Below are positions 6,384-14,830 of a stretch of DNA of 22,633 nt, one piece after another. The notes below the pieces were generated by a model. That model worked only from the letters and a program-made list of their open reading frames with translations, searched no databases and was not told where the DNA came from. The stretch lies in assembly GCA_038329675.1 (NCBI GenBank), contig JBBQNE010000041.1, positions 1-22,633 on the forward strand. The letters are read 5' to 3'. A program made the translations under genes and the position numbers. Numbering within the stretch: the first letter of the stretch is position 1; every line of letters begins with the position of its first letter. Source of the DNA: JANXVY01 sp038329675 (GTDB lineage Bacteria; Pseudomonadota; Alphaproteobacteria; Rhizobiales; Hyphomicrobiaceae).

Positions 6384-8669
6384 TTACCCGCCCATAAATC
6401 CTGGCAACCAGCTTTCGTGGGCGGCGCGAAGGTCGTCGAGCGTTAGGGGTGGTTCGCCCGGTTTGACAATTGCAACGCCGCCGACCCGGCCAACGATACG
6501 CGCTGGCAACGCCAATAGCCGGGCTCGTTCCATGATGATTTCTGCACGCTGGGGCGCAACAGAGACTACATATCGCCCTTGGTCTTCGCCAAACCAAATC
6601 GCGTGGGCAGGCAGTTTGCCCTCGTAGGGGAAAAGTTCAACGCCAAGCCCCGCCTCGGGGATTGCACCGGGTTCGCCACCAGCGAGCGCCATCTCGGCCA
6701 GAGCGACCAGCAACCCGCCGTCTGAGCAATCGTGGACGGCTGAAACTTGGCCCTCGCGGATCAGCGCGCGGATCAAACGACCAGCCTTTAACTCGTCGCC
6801 AAGATCAACTGGCGGCGGGGCCCCCTCGAGCTTGCCGACGATGATCTGCTGGTACAGCGATTGGCCGAGCCAACCCTGCTCGCGGCCGATCAGAATCAGC
6901 AGGTCGCCAGCCCGTGTCAGACGGATCGTGCCGAGCTTCGAGACATCGGGCACTTTACCGACGCCGCCAATCGCTGGCGTTGGCGGTATGCCCACTCCAG
7001 CCGTCTCGTTATAGAGGGAGACGTTGCCCGATACGACGGGATAGTCGAGCACGCGGCAGGCATCCGCCATGCCCCGGCAGGCGGCTGCGAATTGCCCCAT
7101 AATCTCGGGCCGTTCGGGGCTTGCAAAGTTCATGTTGTCGGTAATCGCGATTGGGTCAGCACCGACCGCACACAAATTGCGCCACGTCTCGGCGACGGCC
7201 TGGCGAGTGCCCATCTCCGGGTCGGCAAAGCAATAGCGTGGGGTCACGTCGCATGTTGCTGCAATCCCCTTGGTCGTTCCGTGGACCCGCACGACGGCCG
7301 CGTCCCCGCCCGGGCGTAGCACCGTGTCGCCCATCACCATGTGGTCGTACTGCTGCCAAATCCACTTGCGCGAAGCGAGCTGGGGATGCGCCATCATCTG
7401 CTTCAGCGCGCCGAGCACGCCATCGACGGGGGCTGGCACCCACTCGGGCAGCACCTGTTTGGGTGGCGTCGGCGGGAACCAAGGCCTCTGATACATCGGC
7501 GCGGAGTTGGCGAGTTTATCAACGGGCAGATCGGCTTCAACGATGCCGTTGTGCGTGACGACCATCCGGCCGGTGTCGGTGGTGATGCCGATCACGGCAA
7601 AATCCAGCGCCCACTTGCGAAAGATCGCCTCGGCTTGGTCTTCTCGGCCGGGCTTCAAGATGACGAGCATTCGCTCTTGGCTTTCCGACAACATCATCTC
7701 GTAGGCCGACATGCCGGGCTCGCGTTGCGGCACGTGGTCGAGCGTAAGCGCGATACCAACGCCGCCCTTGTCGGCCATCTCAGATGTCGATGACGTGAGG
7801 CCAGCAGCGCCCATATCCTGGATGGCGATGATGGCGTCGGTCGCCATCAGTTCGAGGCACGCTTCGATCAGCAGCTTTTCGGTGAACGGGTCGCCGACTT
7901 GAACGGTTGGGCGCTTTTCATCGCTATTCTCGTCGAATTCAGCCGACGCCATTGTCGCGCCGTGGATGCCATCGCGCCCCGTTTTGCTGCCAACGTAGAC
8001 GACCGGCAGGCCGACTCCCTTGGCGGCTGAATAAAAAATCTTATCGGCTTTCGCCAAGCCAACGCACATCGCGTTGACGAGGATGTTATTGTTGTAGCCA
8101 GCGTCGAAATTCGTCTCACCGCCGACCGTCGGCACGCCAACGCAATTACCGTAGCCGCCAATGCCAGACACCACGCCCGAAACGAGATGGCGCGTCCTGG
8201 GGTGGGACGGATCGCCAAACCGCAACGCGTTGAGGTTCATCACCGGCCGCGCGCCCATCGTGAACACATCGCGCATGATGCCGCCAACGCCCGTCGCCGC
8301 GCCCTGGTAGGGCTCGATGAAAGATGGATGGTTATGGCTCTCCATCTTGAACACGGCGCAATCACCATCGCCCAGATCAACGACACCGGCGTTCTCGCCG
8401 GGCCCTTGGATCACGAGCGGCCCCGTCGTCGGCAGCGTCTTCAGCCAGACGCGCGACGATTTGTACGAGCAATGTTCGCTCCACATGACCGAGAAGATAC
8501 CGAGTTCCAACAGCGTCGGTTCGCGCCCGAGGATCTTCAATAGCCGCGGGTACTCGTCGCCCTTAAACCCGTGCGCTGCAATCGACTCTGGCGTCAGGTG
8601 CGGTGCGACGGCGGCGGCTTCGGAGGCTGAAATTGGGGCTGAGACGGGGTCCGAAATTGGGGCATTCAT
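6384..8669 (-). CDS. purL: phosphoribosylformylglycinamidine synthase subunit PurL
   Basis: PurL is the ATP-using synthase subunit that converts FGAR to FGAM, the fourth step of de novo purine synthesis, with PurQ (glutaminase) and PurS as partners. The 761-residue length marks the short form that needs these partners; neither is in the window. Motifs seen in order are LELGIFSVMWSEHCSYKSSR (active-site His), GPGENAGVVDLGDG, FKMESHNHPS, GGIMRDVFTMGARP, GVPTVGGE, DMGAAGLTSS, ITDNMNFASPERPEIMGQF, VSGNVSLYNE and SAVHDCSDGGLLVALAEMA. These are the duplicated AIRS-type ATP-binding halves. The first 25 residues are Ala/Pro/Ser-rich and precede the conserved domain. GAGGA lies 12 bases before ATG 8669. 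purL is on the strand opposite to purH, so purine genes are scattered here. Confidence 0.98.
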   Translation of the reverse strand: MNAPISDPVSAPISASEAAAVAPHLTPESIAAHGFKGDEYPRLLKILGREPTLLELGIFSVMWSEHCSYKSSRVWLKTLPTTGPLVIQGPGENAGVVDLGDGDCAVFKMESHNHPSFIEPYQGAATGVGGIMRDVFTMGARPVMNLNALRFGDPSHPRTRHLVSGVVSGIGGYGNCVGVPTVGGETNFDAGYNNNILVNAMCVGLAKADKIFYSAAKGVGLPVVYVGSKTGRDGIHGATMASAEFDENSDEKRPTVQVGDPFTEKLLIEACLELMATDAIIAIQDMGAAGLTSSTSEMADKGGVGIALTLDHVPQREPGMSAYEMMLSESQERMLVILKPGREDQAEAIFRKWALDFAVIGITTDTGRMVVTHNGIVEADLPVDKLANSAPMYQRPWFPPTPPKQVLPEWVPAPVDGVLGALKQMMAHPQLASRKWIWQQYDHMVMGDTVLRPGGDAAVVRVHGTTKGIAATCDVTPRYCFADPEMGTRQAVAETWRNLCAVGADPIAITDNMNFASPERPEIMGQFAAACRGMADACRVLDYPVVSGNVSLYNETAGVGIPPTPAIGGVGKVPDVSKLGTIRLTRAGDLLILIGREQGWLGQSLYQQIIVGKLEGAPPPVDLGDELKAGRLIRALIREGQVSAVHDCSDGGLLVALAEMALAGGEPGAIPEAGLGVELFPYEGKLPAHAIWFGEDQGRYVVSVAPQRAEIIMERARLLALPARIVGRVGGVAIVKPGEPPLTLDDLRAAHESWLPGFMGG

Positions 8670-8888
8670 CGGGCAGGACGATCCTCAACATGAGCGGGCC
8701 CAGCGCTTATAGGACGGCCGCCAGCGTTTGTCGCGGGGACGTCAAACGGCCGCGATACCGCAGGTTTTAGGTTTGGCGATTAGCGGTTTTGATTGTTTTG
8801 CCTCGACGACTTCTGAGTGAGCTTGTCAGGCCTCAAGCACCAAGCCATCCAAAAGGCCTTGAGGACGTCCAGTCGCTTGTCTTGGCAT

Positions 8889-10136
8889 TCACCGCCGCCA
8901 CGGTTCCCGTCGCAAAATAACGGCCGCGATGATGATCGCAACGACGTGCAGAGCGGCAGCGACCAGGAACGGTAAGCCAGGCGGCGCCCAGGAAGCAGCC
9001 GAGCCGATCGCATAGGCATAAACGCCAGCAAACAGCAGTGGACCGATGGTTTCAGCGATCGCGTGAAGAGCCGCGACCGCGCCTTGGAGTTGGCCGTATT
9101 CGTTGCTCGCGACCTCGCTCGACATATAAGACTGAGTTGGCCCTTCGACGAGCCCCCATAACGTGATCGCGGGAATCGCTGCCCAGATAACGTAGCTCGA
9201 CGGCGCGAGCCCATACATGACGAACCCAATGATCCCGAAAACATAGCCGAGCAACAACGTGCGCCGGTTGCCGAGCCTCTTGACGGTTGGGCCCATAATG
9301 AGCCCCTGGACGATCGCGAGGCCAACGCCGATGGCAGCGAACGTCAGCCCCGTGGTCAACTCCGACCATTTGAACGCATGTGACGTGTACAGCACGAAGG
9401 CTGCCGGCAGCGACACCAGCGCCAGCTGATCGAGCAAACTGACGATCGACAACCACGCCAACCGCGGCGTTCGCCGCAACAGCATCAGCGACGCGAACGG
9501 GTTGGCACGCCGCCACGAGAACGCCATGCGGTTTTCAGCAGTCAGGCTTTCGGGCAGCACGAAGCAGCCGTAAATGAAATTAATCAGGCTCAGGACGGCT
9601 GCCAGGATGAACGGCACCCGCGGGCCGATCTCAGCCAGGGCCCCGCCGATCGCTGGCCCCATAATGAAGCCGAGCCCGAACACCGCCCCGATCCGCCCGT
9701 AGGCTGCTGCTCGATCGCCCTCGGGCGTCACGTCCGTCACGTAGGCGTAGGCGGTTGCAAACGTCGCGGCCGTAAATCCCGCCACAATCCGTCCGACCAG
9801 CAATAGCCACAGGGTCGGCGCGAAGGCCATCAGCAGGTAATCGAGACCGAGACCAAGGTTCGATATCAAGATCACCGGCCGCCGCCCAAACCGGTCGGAC
9901 AACACGCCAAGGAATGGCGAGCCAAAAAGTTGAGCAAGCCCCCAGGCAGCCCCAAACCAGCCGACGAGCTGGGCGGCAAGCACGGCATCACCCGGCACGA
10001 AGCTCTCAATCAATTTCGGCAGCGCGGGCAACATGATGCCAATCGCAATCGAATCGAGCAGCACAGTGAACAGGACAAAAATGCTTGCAGCCCGCCCATG
10101 GCGCGGCGCCCGATCGCTGTTGGCCGGTTGACCCAT
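8889..10136 (-). CDS. MFS transporter, TCR/Tet-like (DHA1 type)
   Basis: From ATG 10136 the protein has 415 residues and about 12 hydrophobic segments. It opens RAASIFVLFTVLLDSIAIGIMLPALP and carries the MFS motif A LGVLSDRFGRRPVIL in the first cytoplasmic loop, then YAYVTDVTPEGDRAAAYG and GFIMGPAIGG. These are typical of tetracycline-resistance-like proton antiporters of the DHA1 group, although the substrate cannot be inferred. The frame is open upstream to a GTG at 10346, which would add 70 hydrophilic residues including five VQD repeats. I prefer 10136 because its length matches the family and the extension looks uncoded in its third-base use, but neither start has a good ribosome-binding site. 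It precedes purL on the same strand; 219 bases separate them. Confidence 0.92.
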   Translation of the reverse strand: MGQPANSDRAPRHGRAASIFVLFTVLLDSIAIGIMLPALPKLIESFVPGDAVLAAQLVGWFGAAWGLAQLFGSPFLGVLSDRFGRRPVILISNLGLGLDYLLMAFAPTLWLLLVGRIVAGFTAATFATAYAYVTDVTPEGDRAAAYGRIGAVFGLGFIMGPAIGGALAEIGPRVPFILAAVLSLINFIYGCFVLPESLTAENRMAFSWRRANPFASLMLLRRTPRLAWLSIVSLLDQLALVSLPAAFVLYTSHAFKWSELTTGLTFAAIGVGLAIVQGLIMGPTVKRLGNRRTLLLGYVFGIIGFVMYGLAPSSYVIWAAIPAITLWGLVEGPTQSYMSSEVASNEYGQLQGAVAALHAIAETIGPLLFAGVYAYAIGSAASWAPPGLPFLVAAALHVVAIIIAAVILRREPWRR

Positions 10137-10211
10137 CCGCAGCCGGCGATCTGGAAGCACGTGCGCGCGCGGCTGTTCACCGGGCTGCTGCCATGAAGCC
10201 GCGCTGCTGCG

Positions 10212-10286
10212 GTCCTGAACTCTCTGGTCCTGAACTCCGGGGTCCTGAACTCTGGCGTCCTGAACTCTGGGGTCCTGAACTCTGAC
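10212..10286. repeat. five 15-bp tandem repeats upstream of or at the MFS gene start
   Basis: Five direct copies of GTCCTGAACTCTGGG-like units start at 10212, 10227, 10242, 10257 and 10272, differing at one to four bases mostly at their 3' end. On the - strand they read in frame with the MFS gene as RVQDP, RVQDA, RVQDP, GVQDQ and RVQDR. The period of 15 keeps the frame, so copy-number change would not disrupt a long form. There are no spacers, so this is not CRISPR. Confidence 0.9.
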
Positions 10287-10346
10287 ATCAGGAGGGTCGC
10301 CCGGGTTGGTGGTGTCGGTAGCGATTGCTGGCGGTCTTTCTTTCAC

Positions 10347-11010
10347 GCCTTTGGCGGTCAGGCGTTGACGTGGTCAACACGATGCCGACCCTTCGAGCAA
10401 ACCGATACGCCAATGCCCGCACCTGGGCTACCCGCCCCTGTCGATTGTCATCATGGCGTACACGGCAAAGTGCACCGTCAATAGCAGCCAGCAATACAAC
10501 CGTTGCGGTTCGACGGGTGGGCTACGACGCCGGTTTCAGAGGTCCGTGCCGTGCCACGGTTGCCATAGGCCAACGTTCGGATCGCTTTTGGGCCCTCCCC
10601 GCCGCCTTTAACAACACTAACCGTGACCGGCTTGGGCAGCGCGAGCGGTGCATCGCTCGAGGGCGAAGCAATCGCTGGGGGCTGCGCCCGCGGACTGGCC
10701 GGCTGCTGGTTGCCTGGGCGGTTCGCCTGGGCGTTTGCCTGACCGATCAGGATGAAACGGAAAACCGGTATGTGCTTGTAATTCCAATCTAAAATTGTCG
10801 AGGTTCTGTAGTTCCGATGTTCGAGGGGTCGAATGGCACGAACCGCAAACGTTCATTGCTTCGGCCGTGCAGGTTGTCGACGCAAGATAGCGAGTTCTGA
10901 GTTCGGCCCGGAAATCTGGGGTTTGAACTCATAACCGCTACGGGTCGGACTTTGTGCCATCTCAAGGCCCGGATACTTTGAGAAAGCACTCGCGCTGTGG
11001 ATCCACGCCG
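10347..11010. other. 664-bp stretch without a recognised gene
   Basis: This separates the MFS gene from the nucleotide-sugar dehydrogenase gene. Several open frames exist on both strands, as expected in GC-rich DNA, but none has a family match I recognise or a good ribosome-binding site. On the - strand, 10852-10478 is open and encodes a signal-sequence-like stretch (FRFILIGQANAQA) followed by a Pro/Ala-rich run, but it contains no ATG, GTG or TTG before the hydrophobic part. No tRNA, terminator or promoter was convincingly seen. Confidence 0.5.
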
Positions 11011-12294
11011 TTATAGCCTTGCGTCTGTCTCCGTTACCGGGAACACGCCTTTGACATCGTAGACGAAGCCGCCGGGTTTCAGATGCGCCCTGATCGCGTC
11101 AATCCCTGCTTTGACGAACGGCGCGTGGCGCACGCCGTCAAACACGCCCTTCGATGACGTATCGGGCCAATCATTGACGATCTCGACGCCGTACTCATGA
11201 CGCGCCTCGTTGCGGTCTGCGAACGGGTCAAAGATCACGATCTCGCCAATGAACGCGGCGAGATCGGCCACCAGGTCGGCGATCTTGGTGTTGCGCGTGT
11301 CCGGGCAATCTTCCTTGAACGTGAAGCCCAGCACCAATAACCGCGCGCTATCAACAACGACTTTCCGTTTGAGCATCAGCTTCAAAATGTCGTGCGCAAC
11401 GAACTGCGCCATGCCGTCGTTGGTCCGCCGCCCGGACAGGATCACCTGCGGGTGGAACCCGATCATGTTGGCCTTGTGGGTTAGATAATAGGGGTCGACG
11501 CCAATGCAGTGCCCGCCGACCAGCCCTGGCCGATAGCCGTGGAAATTCCACTTGGTGCCAGCCGCCTCCAGCACTTCCCGCGTCTCGATGCCCATTTTTT
11601 TGAGCAGCATCGCCAGTTCGTTGACGAGCGCGATGTTGACGTCGCGCTGGATGTTTTCGATGACCTTGGCGGCCTCCGCTACGCGGATCGAACTCGCCTT
11701 GTGCGTACCGGCGGTAATGATCCGGGCGTAAACCGCATCGACCAGATCGGCGATCTCGGGCGTCGAGCCCGACGCGATCTTCTTGATGCTCGGCAGGCGA
11801 TGCTGGTGGTCGCCGGGGTTGATCCGCTCGGGGCTATAGCCAGCATAAAAGTCGACGTTAAACGTCAGCCCTGACACCCGCTCGACGATCGGGATGCACA
11901 CTTCTTCCGTGGCCCCTGGGTAAACGGTCGATTCGTAGACGACGATGCCGCCTCGACGGATTGCCCGGCCAACGGTTTCGCTGGCCTTCTCCAGTGCGGT
12001 CAGGTCGGGCCGTTTGGCGGTGTCGATCGGCGTTGGCACCGTGACGATGAAAAAGTTGCACGCGGCGAGCTGGTCCCGATCGGTCGCGAACGACAGGTGC
12101 TTGGCCGCCGCCATCTCCTCGTCCGTCACCTCGCGGGTGCGGTCGATGCCGTTCTGCAACTCCGCGATGCGTTTGGGATCAATGTCGAAGCCGGTAACGG
12201 GGAATTCTCGCGCGAAGTAAGCGGCAAGCGGCAAGCCAACGTACCCGAGGCCGATCACGGCGATTTTGATGTCGTCGATGTTCGCCATAACCAT
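11011..12294 (-). CDS. UDP-HexNAc 6-dehydrogenase, TviB/WbpO type
   Basis: The enzyme uses NAD+ to oxidise C6 of a UDP-N-acetylhexosamine twice, giving UDP-N-acetyl-hexosaminuronic acid for a surface polysaccharide. The 427-residue protein has the Rossmann motif IAVIGLGYVGLPLA near its N-terminus, VPTPID, YESTVYPGATEE, SPERINPGD, the catalytic Cys263 in VGGHCIGVDPYYLTHKA, and GFTFKEDCPDTRNTKI near the C-terminal domain. The phrases PTPID and FKEDCPDTRNTK are typical of the TviB/WbpO group rather than UDP-glucose dehydrogenase, so UDP-GlcNAc or UDP-GalNAc is the likely substrate. ATG 12294 was chosen: GAGGG lies 7 bases upstream. ATG 12288 is two codons later. It is the leftmost gene of the polysaccharide locus and is separated from fcl by 551 bases. 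Confidence 0.94.
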   Translation of the reverse strand: MVMANIDDIKIAVIGLGYVGLPLAAYFAREFPVTGFDIDPKRIAELQNGIDRTREVTDEEMAAAKHLSFATDRDQLAACNFFIVTVPTPIDTAKRPDLTALEKASETVGRAIRRGGIVVYESTVYPGATEEVCIPIVERVSGLTFNVDFYAGYSPERINPGDHQHRLPSIKKIASGSTPEIADLVDAVYARIITAGTHKASSIRVAEAAKVIENIQRDVNIALVNELAMLLKKMGIETREVLEAAGTKWNFHGYRPGLVGGHCIGVDPYYLTHKANMIGFHPQVILSGRRTNDGMAQFVAHDILKLMLKRKVVVDSARLLVLGFTFKEDCPDTRNTKIADLVADLAAFIGEIVIFDPFADRNEARHEYGVEIVNDWPDTSSKGVFDGVRHAPFVKAGIDAIRAHLKPGGFVYDVKGVFPVTETDARL

Positions 12295-12434
12295 CCGGTA
12301 TCCCTCGCCCCGCACACTCGCTTGAGCGCCACGGTGACCACCCTGCGTTGGACAGAGTCAATCGGCACGCACACGAGCCCCAAGCAGGCGGGTGGGGCAA
12401 TATCGGACGACGGCGTGAAACGTTGAAACGAAGC

Positions 12435-12464
12435 GTCATGCTGAAGGTTCGTTTTCAACATGAC
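12435..12464. repeat. inverted repeat around the start of a small ORF
   Basis: The arms GTCATGCTGAA (12435-12445) and TTCAACATGAC (12454-12464) pair at 10 of 11 positions around an 8-base loop. The right arm contains the ATG of the small ORF at 12460. It could be an RNA hairpin that hides the start, a regulator site, or the relic of a mobile-element end. There is no T run after it on either strand, so it is not a good intrinsic terminator. Confidence 0.55.
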
Positions 12465-12672
12465 ACGCTGCAAGTTCTATTCGCGAACCGACTTGCCAGG
12501 CTCCGTGGAAGAGCTGAAACCGCTGATTGATAACGGGCAGGTAACCTACAATTTCACCCGTCCACACGGCGCCTTTTTCGGATTGATTAAGCGATTGCCA
12601 GAGATCAACGATGCGGCCGATAGAGCAAGTTTAGAGCTGTCGACCCGATACGTAGGCTACTCTCAAGCCTGA
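12460..12672 (+). CDS. small hypothetical protein (70 aa), doubtful
   Basis: I do not recognise this protein: MTRCKFYSRTDLPGSVEEL, then KPLIDNGQVTYNF, RPHGAFFGLIKRLPEINDAADRA, ending GYSQA. Its residue composition looks protein-like, and its codons resemble those of real genes nearby (GTA ACC TAC AAT TTC ACC CGT). An in-frame stop at 12442-12444 fixes the start close to ATG 12460, but the nearest AAGG is 12 bases upstream and the ATG lies in a hairpin arm. It sits in the 551-bp gap between the nucleotide-sugar dehydrogenase start and the fcl stop codon, alone on the + strand. A second open frame overlaps its stop as TGATG at 12672 and is not supported. It may be a fragment of a lost gene. Confidence 0.33.
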   Translation: MTRCKFYSRTDLPGSVEELKPLIDNGQVTYNFTRPHGAFFGLIKRLPEINDAADRASLELSTRYVGYSQA

Positions 12673-12845
12673 TGAGCGCCGCAGCCACACAGCCGCGCCG
12701 ACGCGCAGCGGATGGAGCGCCGGGAGCGCACCTCAACGTTCCCGTAGCTGGACAGTGGCGCCCTCTGCCTGTTCCGATCCTCGCATGTCCACTCCCGGTC
12801 GGACCCATCATGTTCACACAGCTTCGTCAGCCGCTCGACGATTTT

Positions 12846-13817
12846 TTATCGGCCTGAAACAGCCGTACTGCAATCCCTGATTTCTTTTTGAAATGCTGAA
12901 TACGACTGTATCAAGCCGTCTCGCAACGTCGTCCGTGCCTGCCATCCGCGCGCCGACATTCGCCCGATATCGACAAGCTTTCGCGGTGTGCCATCCGGTC
13001 TCGACTTATCGTACGAAATAGCGCCTTCGTAACCTACAACGTTTGCAACCAATTCGGCAAACTCAGAGATTGCAATGTCTAGGCCCGTACCGATGTTCAG
13101 AATGCTCTCCTCGGAATAGTGCAACATTGCGAATATACAAGCGTCCGCTAGGTCATCGACGTAGAGAAACTCGCGCCGGGGCGTGCCGGTGCCCCACACC
13201 ATTACCTCAGGGGCGCCGTCAATCTTCGCTTCGTGAAACCGCCGGATCAGGGCCGCGACGACGTGGCTGTTCTCGGGATGATAATTGTCGCCAGGCCCGT
13301 AGAGGTTGGTCGGCATGACGGAGATGAAGTCGCAGCCGTATTGCGCGCGATAAGTCTCACAAAGTTTGATGCCCGCTATCTTCGCGATGGCGTAAGGCTC
13401 GTTGGTTGGCTCGAGCAGACCGGTCAGCAACGACTTCTCGTGTATCGGCTGAGGGGCAAGTCGGGGATAAATACATGTTGAACCGAGGAACATCAGCTTT
13501 TCGACGTTGTGCACGTAGGAAGCGTGAATCGTATTCGCGGCAATCATTAGATTGTCATAGAGAAACTCGGCGCGAAGAGTGTTGTTTGCAGCTATGCCGC
13601 CAACCTTTGCCGCTGCGACGAAAACTGCATCAGGCTTGGCTTGACGCATCCAGCGGTCGACGGCCGCCTGATCAATAAGGTTCAGTTCAGCTCGGCACGC
13701 CGTCAGAACCTCGCAGTTCTCGGCGGCAAGGCGTCTAACTAGGGCCGATCCCACCATACCGAGATGGCCAGCGACCCATACACGCTTGCCGGTGAGGGAG
13801 TACAGTTCAGCGAGCAT
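12846..13817 (-). CDS. fcl: GDP-L-fucose synthase (GDP-4-keto-6-deoxy-mannose 3,5-epimerase/4-reductase)
   Basis: The enzyme epimerises and reduces the product of Gmd, with NADPH, to give GDP-L-fucose. The 323-residue protein has the nucleotide-binding motif VAGHLGMVGSALVRRL (about 15-30), AAKVGGIAAN, the catalytic Ser113 in LGSTCIYP, Tyr142 and Lys146 in EPYAIAK, and the diagnostic TNLYGPGDNYHPENSHV and GTGTPRREFLYVDDLADAC segments. It starts 2 bases after the stop of the family-2 glycosyltransferase, so the two genes form a transcription unit. Its partner gmd lies on the other strand about 1.6 kb to the right, past the transferase gene and a transposase remnant; the two are more often adjacent. 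fcl is also known as wcaG. Confidence 0.96.
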   Translation of the reverse strand: MLAELYSLTGKRVWVAGHLGMVGSALVRRLAAENCEVLTACRAELNLIDQAAVDRWMRQAKPDAVFVAAAKVGGIAANNTLRAEFLYDNLMIAANTIHASYVHNVEKLMFLGSTCIYPRLAPQPIHEKSLLTGLLEPTNEPYAIAKIAGIKLCETYRAQYGCDFISVMPTNLYGPGDNYHPENSHVVAALIRRFHEAKIDGAPEVMVWGTGTPRREFLYVDDLADACIFAMLHYSEESILNIGTGLDIAISEFAELVANVVGYEGAISYDKSRPDGTPRKLVDIGRMSARGWQARTTLRDGLIQSYSAFQKEIRDCSTAVSGR

Positions 13818-13819
13818 TA

Positions 13820-14755
13820 TTACTTCTTTCCCTGCTGCGCCGAGAACTCCATCATCTCTTGATAAAGATCAAGAACGGATGCTGGCACCGTACCGCGCCT
13901 GTCAGATTGAACCTCCACCGCCGACTGTAAACGTGGCTTGTATGAAAGCGAGGCGAGAAGTTGAACGGCGCCTTCGATGCGACGACCAGATAACAACAGC
14001 GCCGCGCCACGCTCTAGTGCCAAATATGCGCGGAGCCGACGCCACGCTGCATTGGGCAAAGCCAAGTCCGAACCCGGATTGAATTTTTCTTCAATCAGTT
14101 CGCAGGCGGCGGAAACCGTCTCGTAGCGCGCTGAGTTGGACGGAGCGATTATGGTGCTGGCAACGCTGTCGACATGCAGCTGACCGCCCAGCCTTCCAAA
14201 CCGGATGAACCAGTCCAAATCCTCAAGTCGACGGAGGCGATGGTCGAAGGGCCCTACAACGTCGAAGATCGAACGCTTAATCAGCAGCGCAGAACCCGGG
14301 CAGAACCAGCACCCGCTGGCAAAATCTACAGTCGTGCGCCCAGGCCTAGGAACACGGACTTCGAGCCTTGCGTTCAAGCTGTTAGGGTAATAGAAACTGC
14401 AGACAAGCGCGATCATGTCGTGTGGGTGGACGCGCTCTATCTCGCGAAGATACTGGATCTGGCCTGCAAGCTTGTCCTTTAGCCAGATATCATCCGAGTC
14501 GAGGAAGGCAATGTACTGGCCCCTCGCGGCGCGCACCCCGGCGTTACGCGCTGCCGACGGCCCACCATTCTCATTGAGCCTTATGATCCGAACGACCGGG
14601 TGATTTGAAGGAAGCGTCAGCTCTGGCTCAGACGCGTCGTCGACCAACAATATCTCAACATCGCCAGGCGCCAGACCCACCTGCCCGACAACTGTTTGCA
14701 GGGCCCGTTCCGCCATCTTTGGCCGATTAAAGACTGGTACGACGACGCTGATCAA
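13820..14755 (-). CDS. family 2 glycosyltransferase
   Basis: The protein has the GT-A fold of family 2: ISVVVPVFNRPKMAERALQTV at the N-terminus, LLVDDAS (first acidic motif), NGGPSAARNAGVRAARGQYIAFLDSDDIW (the metal/nucleotide-binding DxD) and a later LRRLEDLDWFIRFGRLG segment with the likely catalytic acid. It probably transfers one sugar, from a nucleotide donor, to the growing repeat unit; donor and acceptor are unknown. I chose TTG 14755 (311 residues): AGGA lies 6 bases upstream (14765-14762), and starting there gives M-ISVVVPVFNR, the usual start of the family. ATG 14800 (15 residues longer, RYQRAHRQGH...) lacks a site and lies closer to the transposase remnant. Its 3' end is 2 bases from fcl. 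Confidence 0.92.
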   Translation of the reverse strand: MISVVVPVFNRPKMAERALQTVVGQVGLAPGDVEILLVDDASEPELTLPSNHPVVRIIRLNENGGPSAARNAGVRAARGQYIAFLDSDDIWLKDKLAGQIQYLREIERVHPHDMIALVCSFYYPNSLNARLEVRVPRPGRTTVDFASGCWFCPGSALLIKRSIFDVVGPFDHRLRRLEDLDWFIRFGRLGGQLHVDSVASTIIAPSNSARYETVSAACELIEEKFNPGSDLALPNAAWRRLRAYLALERGAALLLSGRRIEGAVQLLASLSYKPRLQSAVEVQSDRRGTVPASVLDLYQEMMEFSAQQGKK

Positions 14756-14830
14756 GCTGTGTCCTTGTCTATGCGCTCGCTGGTACCGCAACGTCGTCAT
14801 GGTTTATGTGCGTTTGGCTGTCAATCGCCG

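Larger units (their letters stand above)
12295..12845. other. 551-bp gap inside the polysaccharide locus
   Basis: The gap holds the upstream region of the nucleotide-sugar dehydrogenase gene (a TTGACT near 12350 on the - strand, without a matching -10), the inverted repeat at 12435-12464 and the doubtful 70-residue ORF. Bases 12673-12845 show no feature I can support. The gap breaks what would otherwise be a continuous - strand run from the glycosyltransferase through fcl to the dehydrogenase. Confidence 0.5.

Noticed and set aside
10212..10286. Second possible CRISPR-like array
   Set aside because: Units are 15 bp and contiguous, without spacers.
10325..10792. A 155-codon + strand open frame
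   Set aside because: It overlaps the MFS leader on the other strand, has no ribosome-binding site or recognised family, and its residues look like a random GC-rich frame.
10900..10990. tRNA-like T-loop motif (TTCAAAC) on the - strand
   Set aside because: The flanking bases do not form the T stem, and no matching acceptor or anticodon arm was found.
12672..12857. 61-codon open frame overlapping the 12460 ORF as TGATG
   Set aside because: It runs into the fcl end on the other strand and shows no family features.
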